Notes under the pieces: model-generated
The model's input: only the letters and a program-made list of their open reading frames with translations
Told to the model about the DNA's origin: nothing
Database searches by the model: none
Part shown: positions 32,926 to 44,098 of the stretch, piece after piece
Layout: every line of letters starts with the position of its first letter
How positions within the stretch are numbered: position 1 is the stretch's first letter
Origin: Ricinus communis
Taxonomy: Eukaryota; Streptophyta; Magnoliopsida; Malpighiales; Euphorbiaceae
Direction: 5' to 3'
Length of the DNA stretch: 64,000 nt
NCBI RefSeq assembly: GCF_019578655.1
Contig: NC_063257.1
Coordinates: 29,378,362 to 29,442,361 of the forward strand
Made by a program: the position numbers and the translations under genes

Positions 32926-33677
32926 TGTTGGGTTTTTTTTATTTCTTTATTTTTTTTTGACCCATGAGGAAAGCCCAACCATTGAGCATATTAAAGTCTT
33001 ATTTAGACTTTCTATTTTGGGAGCATATTATTATAAAAACGTCTAGGGCTAGGTTTTTTTTTACCAAGACTTCATATATTAAAAGAAAAGAGAGAGGTGA
33101 AGAGAGGAGAATACACATCAGCAGAAAAGTTCCGTTTTCCGTAGATTGAACCGTTGGATCGTCGTAATTTTTGGACAGCAGCTACACAGCATCTGGGCCA
33201 ATATTTTGGACGGTGGAGATCGGTTTTTGAGGTCCGGAGGTCGGATTTCGTTGGTCTGGACAGTAGCTAATTTTCTGGTGATATATTTCTTATCTTGGCT
33301 CTATTTTGATTCCATACACCTTGATGTGCTTACTTCCAAGGATATGATGATTTTGTATGCCTCTAGTATTATCTAGAGAAGACTTTGTATTACTCCTTTG
33401 ATGATGATAGTGGATTTAAGCGGCCAAAATGGTCCCGTGGTTTTTCCCTAGTTTATAGGTTTTCCACGCTAAAATTTCGGTGTCTTTGTGTTGTTGTGTG
33501 CTTACTGTTTTAGCTCAATATCTTGGTGCATAGCAGTGATATTGTGTGTGTTCTAATTGCATTAAGAACATCCTATTTGTTTGCATCCTCGGGGTTCATT
33601 CAAGTTGGGAAAGTTTAGACAAACAGAGATTAATTCCGCATTTATTTGTTTACCGTTTGTGGCTGTTTTTCCCATCA
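32926..33677 (+). repeat. Right LTR of copia 1
   Basis: 752 bases matching the left LTR. Preceded by the polypurine tract and followed by the target duplication AAGGC at 33678-33682, after which LINE sequence resumes. Confidence 0.93.
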
Positions 33678-33682
33678 AAGGC

Positions 33683-34400
33683 AATCTACAACAAAGAGAG
33701 GTTATTGCTAACAGTAATATCTAGAGATTCTTTGATAACAATAGCCAACAACTCTTTTGGAGGGGATTCCATGAGTTGGAAATCCATATGAGAGTTCATA
33801 GCAGAATTTGTAAGCCAGTAAGCACAAGAGTTAGCTTCTCGGAATGCATGGATACAATGAACGAGCCAATCACGAGACAATAGGACATGGATCGTTCTAA
33901 GAATTTCTTTAGCATAGCTATGGGCTTTATTTATTCTACAAATGTAATCAACTGCAATCTTTGAATCCATTTCGAGCATTACATTCCTAAAACTAAGGTA
34001 TCAAGACATATCAAGACCTCTAAGAGCGCCCCAAAGCTCAGCATCAAGAGGGGAACAATTGCCAATTCTGAAAGCGAAACCTTTCAACCAGCTTCCATTG
34101 GCATCGTGCAACAGACCCTCAGCAGTAGCATTCCTATCGAGGTCCACACAAGCCCAATCTGTATTCAGCTTGACCATGCCAACGAGAGGTTTAATCCATC
34201 GAGTATTACTGCGATCTGAGCTCCTAGCTTGAGCAGGGGAGACATCAAAATTACCTTGAGCTCTACAAATCTCCTCGCATCTGTTCTAAATAATTTTAAG
34301 AGGATCATAAGAAACATGGTTCTGCTCGTCAAACATAAGCTGATTTCTCCAGAACAAAAGCTGTCAGGCAACCACACCAAACACTAAGCACCAACGGAAT
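33683..34400 (-). pseudogene. LINE C-terminal RNase H domain
   Basis: On the minus strand an open piece, 33979-33686, begins MLEMDSKIAVDYI with a catalytic-type Asp. It continues to HAFREANSCAYWLTNSAM (about 33855-33805) and PPKELLAIVIKE, the usual ending of plant LINE RVT_3-type RNase H domains. The piece upstream (34380-34165) carries the first part in another frame. The copia 1 insertion follows immediately, about 10 bases after the LINE stop region. Confidence 0.75.
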
Positions 34401-34659
34401 TTACTATGGATGAGGAGACCTTGGTTTTTCAAATTTTTGTCAATCCACTCTTTGGGGGGAAGAGTATTGAAGGCATTCAAGATCCTTAGTTGGCAGCCTG
34501 TCTTGAGCCATTAGCCAAAGAAACGACCTCATTCTTTGCGGATCCTTCCATCTCTAGATTTTATTCCATAAAGGATTGTTATTGAGTTTGACATCGCCAT
34601 GGAGAAGATCGTAAGCAGAGCTAGAAGATAAAAATCTAAACTTTGAGAAATTCCACACA

Positions 34660-35080
34660 GCCATGTCACAATCATTGTGTCAAGAAGGGGGAATAACTGC
34701 TACCAACCTTAAGCAAACAAAAGAGAGGAGCAACGAATGAAACAACTCTAATTCTAGTTACCATTGTCAGAAATGAAATTAGAAATCGGGTTGAATTTGA
34801 TATCACCTGGAATGTCATGGAGAGCATGGACAAAAAGAGGACCATTGTCTTCAAGCCAATTATCAAGCCAAAAACGCGTAGTGTTCCCATTCGCTATACT
34901 CCAAGAAAGCCCTTGAATAACGAGAGGCCAGGTATGACAAATACCTTTCCAAATGTTAGAGCAACCCGATTTGGGTGTCAAAGAGCCATCAAGAATATGG
35001 TCATTATTATATTTGCTCAGCAGTATCTGAGCCCAGAGGCATTGGCTCTTGAAATTAAGCTCTAACCTATCTTCATGCAG
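34660..35080 (-). pseudogene. LINE zf-RVT segment
   Basis: Overlapping minus frames at 34981-34754 and 34890-34672 contain IWKGICHTWPLVIQGLSWSI and the NTTRFWLDNWL block. These are typical of the zf-RVT linker between reverse transcriptase and RNase H in plant L1 polyproteins. A frame change lies between the pieces. Confidence 0.65.
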
Positions 35081-36270
35081 ATAACAAAATTGATGTCCAC
35101 CGCTTTGCGAAGACCTAGACCACCTTTAGATTTAGGAGAGCATATTTTCTCCTAAATTAAGAGGTGCAACTTTCTTTTTCTATGGTAGAACCCCAAACAA
35201 AGTCTCTCATAATCTTATCAATAGCTTGACAAGAAAAAAATAGAAAATTTAACTGTTAACATAGGATAAATAGGTATTGCTTGAAGAATGGATTTGGCTA
35301 AGGTAATTCTTCCCATAAAGGAGAGATTCTTAGCTTTCCAACCAGAGAGCTTATTCTTAACTTTGTCTATAATGCCTTTAAAAGCATCCTTACCAACTCT
35401 CCCATGGAGGACCTTAGCTTCGAGATACCTACCCAAATCATTAGTATATGAGAAACCCAAATATTGACAGATATTGTTAGCTTTTACCTCATCCACACCG
35501 TGAGAGAAGAAGATACAAGTTTTACTTTTGCTAACACTCTAACCTGAAGCAACATAAAAATCATTAAGCACTTTCTGAACTACTTTAGCTTGATCAAATA
35601 ACGCTTCACTAAACAAAAGTAAATCGTCAGCAAAGAAAAAGTGTAAGAAGGGAGGGCTACCCTTAGCTAAAGTAATAGGCTTCCAATTATCGGTACCAAT
35701 CTCAGAGTTAATCAAGTGAGAGGCGCTCCATGCATAATACAAATAAGTAAGGGGACATAGGGTCCCCTTGATGAATTCCTCTACTAGGAACAACTTTCTC
35801 AATAAGCTCATTATTCCAAACTACTCTCATGGTAGTAGAGCTCACACAAGTTATGATTCTTTTGACATAATTTTGAGGGAAGCCAATCAAATTTAGGGTA
35901 TGCTCAATGAAATTCTAACGAAGTCGATCATATGCCTTTTTAAGATCAACTTTGATGATCATGCCTCCCTTTCTTCATTTTCATTTCCTAAAAGAATGAA
36001 CCGCTTCTTGCAAGATGACAATATTATTAGAGATTGGACAACTCGGCCCAAAGTTGCTTTGAGTCTCACTAACAAGATTATTAAGGAATGGTTTTATCCG
36101 ATTAATAATGAGTTTAGTGATAGCTTTATTAGTTACATTACAAAGACTTATAGGTTGCATTTGAGTCAAATCCGTAGGATTAGGTATTTCTGGGATAGAG
36201 ACAATTAAAGTCTCATTGATCTCCATAGTAGGAGCACCTGTATCAAAGAACTCCTTAACCATCCGGGCCG
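35080..36270 (-). pseudogene. LINE reverse transcriptase
   Basis: Read on the minus strand, PISLCNVTNKAITKLIINR (about 36150-36094) and LVSETQSNFGP are the early L1-type RT motifs. RGIHQGDPMSPYLFVLCMER (about 35785-35726) and the catalytic FADDLLLFSEA near 35635 follow, and QYLGFSYTNDLGRYL with the LSGWKAKNLSFMGRITLAKS thumb block is at about 35465-35285. Gaps and frame changes separate the pieces, so the enzyme is inactive. In an active L1 this domain copies RNA directly at the nicked target. Confidence 0.8.
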
Positions 36271-36854
36271 AGAGTCTTATCGGGGCCTATATCAAAAATT
36301 GTCTTCCTGAGTTCCTCAGAATCCACAGTAACTTGGAGTCCATCATAGGTAGTAGGGTCAAGACTCTTGAAGCCATTAGACCAAGTTCTATCGATATTAG
36401 TAGTCTCTTCCTCCTCATAGAGGGACTGATAATAGTTGATTTCTCTTTCATGATGATATCTTGATCTTCAATCCAAGCCCCCCGCTGTAGAGTGAATAGC
36501 TTTGACTTTGTTTCTTTTCCTGCGAATGGAAAATCTCGTATTACAATTGCGGAGTTGAAACCAAGATTGCATGGATTTCTAGAACTAAAGAATCTCTTCC
36601 TGTATAAGCACCTCATTAAGCTCCTTGGAAAGATTATCTCTAAGCTGAGTCTGATATCGAGAGTAGTGGTGATCTAATAATCTATCCACACCTTCAATTC
36701 TAGACATAAGCTTCCTTTTTCTTGCAAAAATATTACCAAAGACATTAGTATTCTATTATCAAAGATTAGTAACAAAATCGTTGATAGTATGAGTCAAACC
36801 AATATTTCCTTTCCAATTTTAAGAAATAAACTCTTTGAAATTTGAATGCGACAG

Positions 36855-37121
36855 CTAAGTCGCGTGAAAGCAAAAAGGCTGACTATGGGGATGAGGAGCC
36901 TTGTTGTCAGAAATCTTCAACAGAATATGACAGTGGTCCGATTTGATTCTTGGAAGATGAAGCATGGATGCTTCTTGGAACTTGGTTCTCCAATTAATTG
37001 AGCAAAAAGCTCGGTCAAGTCTTTCTCGAATACGACCTCTAACCCAAGTGAATTTGTTGCCTACATAGCCTAAATCCACCAAGTGATAGTCATTCACACA
37101 AGAATTAAAGTCGCGGCATCT
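36855..37121 (-). pseudogene. LINE endonuclease, C-terminal half
   Basis: The open minus frame reads FNSCVNDYHLVDLGYVGNKF (about 37110-37051) and TWVRGRIRERLDRAF, then KSDHCHILLKI, all typical of the AP-endonuclease-like domain of plant LINEs. Its other half resumes at 41897, on the far side of the copia 2 insertion; the codons meet when copia 2 and one target duplication are left out. The His of SDHCHIL is a catalytic-type residue. Confidence 0.8.
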
Positions 37122-37126
37122 GGCAG
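37122..37126 (+). repeat. Left target-site duplication of copia 2 (GGCAG)
   Basis: GGCAG directly precedes the left LTR and recurs at 41892-41896 after the right LTR. A perfect 5-bp duplication inside the LINE endonuclease. Confidence 0.9.
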
Positions 37127-37459
37127 TGTTGGAACATGTGAGCTTGTCTTGGAAACAAGCACATGGTTTCCAGCAAATTTTCCATAGCTTGTAAGTCCCC
37201 ATGTAGTATTTAATTTCTTGTTTGACTCTGTACAAGTTCCTATGTCAGTGGCATTGGGAACTACAACTTTTGTAATCTCTTTTTCTATTTAAATCAAATG
37301 TTAAAGGCTAAAAATATAAGAAAAAGAAAAAAAAAACATATTTTCCTCTTAATTTCTCTTCATTTTCATATTTCTTAAGAACTTGAGCTCAGATTTAGCT
37401 TAGTTTATAAGAACTTTAGCTCAAACCCAGCTAAGTTCTATTTCATTTCCGCATTTACA
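37127..37459 (+). repeat. Left LTR of copia 2
   Basis: 333 bases, TG...CA, three bases longer than the right LTR because of an A-run. A TATTTAAAT near 37287 could be the TATA box. Confidence 0.92.
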
Positions 37460-37460
37460 G

Positions 37461-37475
37461 TGGTATCAGAGCTCC
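37461..37475 (+). promoter_or_regulatory. Primer-binding site of copia 2 (initiator tRNA-Met)
   Basis: TGGTATCAGAGCTCC, one base after the left LTR, is complementary to initiator tRNA-Met. Confidence 0.92.
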
Positions 37476-37616
37476 TGTCCTACGGGCTGTGAGGCTAAAA
37501 ACAGAAAATCTAGAGAATTAAACACGTGAGAGAGAGAAATACTGAGTGTTTGAAAGATTTGTGAGATTTTTTGAAAAAGAAAAAGAAGAACAAGAACAAG
37601 AACAAAACCAGAAAAA

Positions 37617-39361
37617 TGGCTTCAAGTAGCTCATCAGCTCCAGCAGCTCCTACCTTCAACGGATCACTTTATCATTTGTGGTCGGTGAAGATGAAAACTT
37701 ACCTCAAATCTCAAGGTCTATGGAAAGTGGTTGAGACAGGATGAAGATCCTCCCGCTCTCGTGCCAAATCCAACAGAGCTCACCGGAGACCATGAAGAAA
37801 TACCTCCTCAGGAAAGATAAAGCCTTGACTTGCATCCACTCAAGCTTGGCAGATCATGTTTTCACCAGCATCATGGACCTGGAAACACCCAAAGCTGTTT
37901 GGGATTACCTCAAAAGAGCTTTGAAGGCATGATCGAGTGAAAGTCATGAAGCTCTTATAACGCTCAAGAGAGAATTTGAGCTGCTCAAGATGAAGGATGA
38001 CGAGCTAGTGAAAGATTATTCATCAAGAATGATGGATCTTGTAAACCAAATTAGTCATATGGTGAAGCTCTACACCGATCGGAGAGTGGTAGAGAAGATT
38101 ATGGTCGATACCAAGAACATCTGAAGCTAAAATTTCAGCTATTGAAGAGTCATGTGATTTGCAGAGGCTAACAGTAGCTGAGCTCACTAGCAAATTAGTA
38201 GCTCAAGAACAAAGAAGCTCAATGAGAGATGAAGAGACAACTGAAGGTGCTTTTTTTGTTTCTCATAAAGGAAAGAAGCCAAACAGCAAAAATAGAAGAG
38301 ATACTAGCTATAAAAATCGAGCTCCAGAAAATTCGAGCTCAAAACAGGGCAAGCTTCCTCCTTGCTCCATTTGCAAGAAAACAAACCATGCTGAAAAAGA
38401 TTGTTGGTACAAAGATGGTGAAAAACCAAAGTACAAATGCAACTTTTGCAACAAGATTGGCCATACCGAGAAGTTTTGCAGAGCTAAGAAAGCTCAACAA
38501 GCTCAGACGCAAGCTCAAGAGCAGGTCCTTGCAGCTGAAGAGGAGAAATCACATCTAAGAGAGCATTTATTCATGGCTTCTCAAGCTAACAAAACAGCTC
38601 AGAATTACACTTGGCTCATAGACAGTGGATGTACTAGCCACATGACACCAGATGCTACAAGTTTTACTAGCCTTGACGAGTCAAGAACAACCAAAGTGAA
38701 GCTGGGAGATGGCTCAACGGTTCAAGCTAGAGGAAGAGGCTCAATTTCTGTCAACACTAAGAAAGGTATCAAAGTTATCTCATATGCTCTTTACATACCT
38801 AAGCTCAATCAAAATTTGCTTAGTGTGCCTCAAATGATTAGAAAAGGTTATGGTGTCTATTTTAAAAATGCATGCTGCTATATTTTAGATACCTGTGGTG
38901 TTGAGATAGCTAAAGTCAAGATGATTGGTAATAGCTTTTATTTGAAGCTAGATGTTATTCAGACATGTGCATTTAGTGTAAAAGAGGATGATAGCTTGAA
39001 ATGGCATAAGAGGCTAGGCCACTACAATTTTAGAACTTTAAAAGAGATGCATGATTTAGAGCTAGTTTTGAGTCTGCCTGAAATTGTAGCTCCAGAAGTA
39101 GAGTGTGAGGGCTATAAGCTCGGAAAGTCACAAAGAACTCCTTTTCCAAAAGGCGGAGTCACTAGAGCTACTGAAAAGCTAGAAATTGTGCATTTAGATA
39201 TTTGTGGTCCTATGGTAACACCTTCCTTGAGTGAAAACAGGTACTTTGTGCTCTTTATTGATGATTTTTTCAAGGATGACTTGGGTGCACTTCCTCAAAA
39301 CCAAGTCCTCAGTTTTTTCAATTTTCAAAAATTTCAAGAAGCTAGTGGAAACTCAAAGTAG
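37617..39361 (+). pseudogene. Copia 2 gag, protease and start of integrase
   Basis: The gag ATG is at 37617 (alanine/serine-rich start, then FNGSLYHLWSVKMKTYLKSQ). A frame break near 37740 and stops near 37930 and 38125 follow. From 38159 the frame is open for 400 codons. It has two CCHC knuckles, CSICKKTNHAEKDC (38363-38404) and CNFCNKIGHTEKFC (38439-38480), the protease site WLIDSGCTSH at about 38611-38640, the pre-integrase KWHKRLGHYNF near 39000, and the integrase start VHLDICGPM near 39190. A frameshift near 39265 moves the integrase into another frame. Confidence 0.8.
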
Positions 39362-40250
39362 CTGCAAGCTTAAGGTGTTGAGAACTGACAATGGTGGAGA
39401 GTACACTTCACAAGAATTCAGCTCCTTTTGCCAAGAAGAAGGCATCCTACACCAGCTCACGGTTCCATATTCTCCACAACAAAATGGAGTCTCAGAAAGA
39501 AAGAATAGAACTGTGATGAACATGGCTAGAAGCATGTTGTTTGAGAAGAAGCTACCAAAGACTTTTTGGGCTGAAGCTGTAGCTACTTCAGTATATTTGT
39601 TGAATAGAATTGCAATGAAGGCAGTGGAAGGCAAGACCCCATATGAAGCTTGGAACGGTGTCAAGCCTTCAGTTGAGCATCTCAGAATTTTTGGCTCAAT
39701 ATGGTATTTTCACATTCCTTCAGTCAAAAGAACGAAGCTAGATCAGAGAGCTATGAAAGGTATATTTGTGGGCTATTCAACAGAGTCCAAAGGCTACAGA
39801 ATTTTTGAGCTCAATAATAAAAGAATTGAGCTCAACAGAGATGTGAGCTTTGATGAGAGCTCTTTTTGGAATTGGGATTCACATGAAGTCGAGAAGCATG
39901 AGCTCCCTTCCTTATTAGCTCCTACTTTTGAAGTGGAAGAAGAAGAGAACGTCAATGACGAGCTATTTGATGTGCACAACACTAGTGACACTCAAGTGCT
40001 CAGAACAAGACCGTTAGCTGAGGTGTATGAAAGATGCAATTTTATCTTCGCTGAGCCAGCTAACTTTGATGAAGCTTCCAAACATCCAGAATGGATTGAA
40101 GCTATGAAAGCTGAAATTCAAATGATAGAAAAGAATAACACTTGGCTGCTCACTGAGCTACCACAAAACAAGCAAGCTATAGGAGTCAAATGGGTTTTAG
40201 AACCAAGTACAATTCTGATGGCTCAATCAACAAGCTCAAGGCCAGATTAG
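39231..40250 (+). pseudogene. Copia 2 integrase and RT start (339 codons open)
   Basis: Contains the central catalytic block RTDNGGEYTSQEFSSFCQ near 39380-39433, the Glu-bearing PYSPQQNGVSERKNRTVMNM (about 39462-39521), the C-terminal LRIFGSIWYFHIPSVKRTKL block and the RT onset WIEAMKAEIQMIEKNNTW (40093-40146). The last codons are out of frame with the RT that follows from about 40190. It would insert the cDNA into the genome if joined to its N terminus. Confidence 0.8.
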
Positions 40251-41576
40251 TTGTGAAAGGCTATGCTCAAGTTGCGGGTAGTGACTATAGAGATACCTTT
40301 GCTCCAGTAGCTAGACATGACACTATCAAGTTGCTGTTGTCTTTTGCAGCTCAAATGGACTGGAAAGTTTTCCATCTCGATGTGAAATCAGCATTCTTGA
40401 ATGGTGAGCTCAAGGAGGAGCTCTACATAGAGCAACCAGAAGGTTTCCAAGTGAGAGGAAGAGAAGATGAGGTGTACAAGCTAAGAAAGGCTTTGTATGG
40501 GCTGAAGCAAGCTCCAAGAGCTTGGTACCAGAAAATTGATGCTCATTTGATGCAATAAGGGTTCAAGAGAAGTGATATTGAAGCTATTTGAAGCAAGAAG
40601 ATGGAGAGCTCAAGATAGTGGTTTCATTATATATTGATGACCTCCTTGTTACTGGTAGCCAAGAAGAAGCTGTTTCAGAACTCAAGAAGCAAATGGAAAG
40701 TGTTTTTGAGATGTCCGATTTGGGCTTAATGAACTATTTTCTTGGGATGGAAATTCATCAATGCTCCTCAGAAATTTTCATATCTCAAAGAAAGTATGCT
40801 CTTGATGTTTTGAAGAAGTTTAAGCTAGAAGCTTGTAAAGAAGTTGCAGCTCCAATAGCTCAGAATGAAAAGCTTTCGAAGAATGATGGAGAAAAACTAG
40901 AAAACCCAACTATGTGGGAAGCATTGTTGGCGTACTGTATCTTTCAGCTACAAGACCTGACCTAATGTATCCAGCTAGCCTTCTTTCAAGATTCATGAGC
41001 TATCCTACGAGTGTGCATCTAGGAGTAGCTAAAAGAGTTCTCAAGTTCTTGAAGGGTACCGTGAAAGATGGTATTTGGTATCACAGGCTTGACCAAATTG
41101 AGCTACAAGGTTATGCTGATAGTGATTGGGCTGGAAGTGTGGATGACATGAAGAGCACTTCAGGCTATGTGTTCTCGCTAGGCTCAGGTGCAATTTGCTG
41201 GAACTCAAAGAAACAAGAAGTTGTAGCTCAATCAACAGCTGAAGCTAAGTATGTGTCGATTGCAGCTGCATCAAATCAAGCTATATGGCTTAGGAAGCTC
41301 TTGTCAGATTTGTGTATTGAGCTAGACAAACCAACTACAATCTATTGTGACAACAAGTCAGCAATTCAACATGGACGAACCAAGCACATCAATGTGAAGT
41401 TTCACTCCATTAGAGAAGCTGAGAAGAATTTGGAGATCAAGCTCCAGCATTGCTCTTCAGAAGAGCAGCTTGCTGATCTCTTTACCAAACCATTATCAAG
41501 ACCAAGAATTGATTTTTTGAAGAATCAGCTAGGAGCTTCCAAGACCAACCTCAAGGAGGAGTGTTGGAACATGTGA
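40190..41576 (+). pseudogene. Copia 2 reverse transcriptase and RNase H
   Basis: Piece 1 (40190-40558) has [40 protein letters not shown] and [15 protein letters not shown], then a stop at 40556. Piece 2 (40588-40965) has the catalytic YIDDLLVTGS and YFLGMEI. Piece 3 (40914-41576) has RNase H: GYADSDWAGSVDDMKSTSGY, QSTAEAKYVSIAAASNQAIW, IYCDNKSAIQ and HINVKFHSIREA, ending 13 bases after the right LTR begins. Three disruptions (about 40200, 40556, 40930) inactivate it. The catalytic residues themselves look conserved. Confidence 0.82.
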
Positions 41577-41891
41577 GCTTGTCTTGGAAATAAGCACATG
41601 GTTTCCAGCAAATTTTTCATAGCTTGTAAGTCCCCATGTAGTATTTAATTTCTTGTTTGACTCTGTACAAGTTCCTATGTTAGTGGCATTGGGAACTACA
41701 ACTTTTGTAATCTCTTTCTCTATTTAAATCAAATGTTAAAGGCTGAAAATATAAGAAAAAGAAAAAAACATATTTTCCTCTCAATTTCTCTTCATTTCCA
41801 TATTTCTTAAGAACTTGAGCTCAGATTTAGCTCAGTTTATAAGAACTTTAGCTCAAACCCAACTAAGTTCTATTTCATTTCCGCATTTACA
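41562..41891 (+). repeat. Right LTR of copia 2
   Basis: 330 bases matching 37127-37459. Preceded by a polypurine tract and followed by GGCAG at 41892-41896. The RNase H stop codon falls inside its first bases. Confidence 0.92.
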
Positions 41892-41896
41892 GGCAG

Positions 41897-42360
41897 AAGT
41901 GGTAGCAATACCCCCCAATTTATCATCAATACTGAGATAAGAGTTAAAGTCCCCAATGACCACCCATGGGCTCGAGATATATCAATAAATCCTCCTTAAA
42001 GCTGTCCATACTAAAAATGAATTTGAAGGACAGGATTACCATAAACGGTCGTGCAACACCCCATATCATATTTGCACTTCAAGCTAAAGTGTACAAACTG
42101 AGATCCTAACTCCATAATATTGATAATAATATGATCCTCCCAAAGAATCCAGATACCTCCGGAGAATCCCCTAGCTTCCTCCCTGTACTAGTTCTGAAAA
42201 TTAAGCTTGCCAGTGACTTCAGAAGCTTTATTCCCACTGATCCTAGGCTCCATAATAATCCATATAGCCAGACAATGCATTCTCTTCAGCTCTTTAACAG
42301 CTAACATGAACCGTTTGCTACTAGCTCCCTCGCAATTCCATATTAATATTGACATAAACA
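41897..42360 (-). pseudogene. LINE endonuclease, N-terminal half (ORF2 start)
   Basis: The minus strand reads ILIWNCEGASSKRFMLAVKE (about 42350-42291), then MEPRISG (the catalytic-type Glu of the E-P/T-K/R block), SGGIWILWED, and VVIGDFNSYLSIDDKLGG (about 41967-41914). These are successive motifs of L1 endonucleases. Stops and frame changes occur between them. The domain continues left of copia 2 at 37121. Confidence 0.78.
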
Positions 42361-42479
42361 TAAATAATAAGAGAATAGAAAGTACCGGATAAAGAAGACT
42401 ACTGAAGATCCCTAACATGGAGCTTTTTCTCACCATTAGCATCAATGTCATAATTAGCAAAAGCTTCTGAGTCTTCTCC

Positions 42480-44088
42480 ATTAGAAAGAATGGGGAGCTT
42501 CCATTAAGGGAACACCATTTCCTCCGTCTTCTTAGCTCGTTTAGGAGCACTATTAGGGCGGGGTCGTTTCTTGCTTTGATCAAGGGGCTTTGTTGCATTG
42601 AACATGACCATCGAATTATTTTGGTCTTGCAAATGGTCATTAGAAGATAAATTAGATTTATTAATAAAGGTTGGTCCATTAGGAAAAGGGTTAGCATTGG
42701 GCTCAGGCCCATGACTCGTAGTAATATCAGAACTCCTCATTTTAGATACACCACTGGTATTAGACCGAGAGTCTTCTTTTCCTATGTTATTTTTAGAATT
42801 GGAGTCCTTTTTGGAGTTGACCATAGGGGTAGTTTGACTTACGAGAATGTTCTTTTTTTTTTTTTTTGCTTTTGACTTCCTCATTCTTAGATTTCACAAG
42901 GTGCATGATTGGCTCATCATCATTGTCAAGAATATTCTCGTAATCATTAGCTTTGGGAATGAGGGCATCAAATCTCGAGCTTGATCCCCCCTTCTTAGCA
43001 TTTTTCTTAAATCTTTGTATTATTTTTTATTTTTTGCTTATCTGGGAAACTTCGACTCCGGCGAGCGGCAACCATCCAAAACATAGGTTGAATGTTTCTC
43101 TGAGGAGGCCTCAAGCTTCTTTTGTATATCATCACTTGGAATAAATTTGTCTTCCTTACTCGAATTTTGGTTCGCGTCTTGGATTGAGGGCAGAAAACAT
43201 TGTTATGTCCAACATGACCATAATCAAAGAAAATCTAAGGGAGTCCCTCATATTCAACATTTTGAATATAACCATCGAGGTGGAATCATGAAATCAGAGG
43301 GTTTAGAAGATTGAGCTCCACCGCAACCCTTGCAAACTTCCCCCGATTAGCAAGTTGAGTGTTCATATCCACCTTGATGGTCGAACCAATAACAATGCCA
43401 ATTGCCTATGGGATGGTCTTTTAGTAATATTGAACATGCATTATTGGGAAGTGAACCTTGGCAATGACATATTTCATGTCAGCTGTGTCGGCCCGAAAAT
43501 CTGGAGTCCAAAGCTGCATCGTAAGGTAATGCCCCATGATTGTCCAAGGGCCTCTAAGCATGGCCTTCATAAGATCTTCCTTTTGTGCTAATTGAATGAG
43601 GAAGAAGCCATTCTCAAAATCAATAACTTTATAGTAGCCTATGAGTTGCTAAAGAGTTCTAATACGATTGTGTAACATTATATATCTGATTGGTTTACCT
43701 AGGAGTTTCACCACCACTGAGTTTTCCCAAGGTTTAGTAAATTGTTCCTCAGCCTATCTGATTGCATGATGGATGATCCAGTTGATTCCATTGTCATAGC
43801 AATGTCCCCTTTTTCAACTTTCACATTGAAACTAGATCGCAACTAACTGTTATAGTCAGTATTTAGGAGTTTATATCTGTATGACTTCGGAGCAGAATCC
43901 ATCATTCCAATATCATCACCTACCCAGATCTCATTCTCAATGACAACATCTTCCATACCCTCATGAGAGTTATCCTCACTGGACATGGAATCTTCTAGCA
44001 TAGTAGATTCAAGCCGAAAATTCAATTTAATTATAGATCTTTCAAGGTTGTCAGGAGGACGAATGCTTAGGAGAATTTTGTCACTCAT
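42480..44088 (-). pseudogene. LINE ORF1 (DUF4283-type nucleic-acid-binding protein)
   Basis: An ATG at 44088 opens an acidic N-terminal segment (81 codons). Further in, in shifted frames, DFENGFFLIQLAQKEDLMKA and MLRGPWTIMGHYLTMQLW (about 43630-43515) are DUF4283 landmarks of plant LINE ORF1. The zinc knuckle near 43235-43190 is damaged: both early Cys positions read Phe and Tyr (FFDYGHVGHNNVFC), and a stop precedes it. A Lys/Ser/Asn-rich C-terminal piece spans 42884-42504. ORF1 normally coats the LINE RNA. Confidence 0.7.
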
Positions 44089-44098
44089 AAAGAGAAAA

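Larger units (their letters stand above)
28111..33677 (+). mobile_element. Ty1/copia retrotransposon 1, complete with two LTRs
   Basis: A 5.57-kb element with 752-bp LTRs at 28111-28862 and 32926-33677, both TGTTGGG...CCCATCA, and a tRNA-Met primer site three bases after the left LTR. It has gag-protease-integrase-RT-RNase H in copia order, a polypurine tract AAAAAGAGGGAGAT at 32911-32924, and the AAGGC target duplication. By eye the LTRs differ at about 10 of 752 positions, nearly all transitions. Proteins resemble the TNT1/Tork-type group; that subgroup is an inference. Coding frames carry several breaks, so it cannot move by itself. It is inserted in the LINE 3' region. Confidence 0.92.
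37127..41891 (+). mobile_element. Ty1/copia retrotransposon 2, complete with two LTRs
   Basis: A 4.77-kb element with short LTRs at 37127-37459 and 41562-41891 (TGTTGGAACATG...GCATTTACA), primer site TGGTATCAGAGCTCC at 37461, gag-pol in copia order, polypurine tract CAAGGAGGAG just before the right LTR, and GGCAG duplications. By eye the LTRs differ by nine transitions and a 3-base A-run indel. Two zinc knuckles in gag and short LTRs differ from copia 1, so it is a separate lineage, perhaps Ale/Ivana-like. Several frame breaks inactivate it. It sits in the LINE endonuclease. Confidence 0.92.
28073..44098 (-). mobile_element. L1-type LINE on the minus strand, split by two copia insertions
   Basis: Reading from 44098 down there is ORF1 (DUF4283-like domain and zinc knuckle remnant), then ORF2 with endonuclease, reverse transcriptase, zf-RVT and RNase H. 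The 3' end lies at 28073-28110, left of the first copia (GGGGTTGTGCCCCGC on the minus strand). Copia elements occupy 28111-33677 and 37127-41891. Removing them and one duplicate of each target site leaves about 5.7 kb, a normal size for a plant L1. Many stops and frameshifts show it is dead. No LINE target duplication was identified. Confidence 0.8.
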
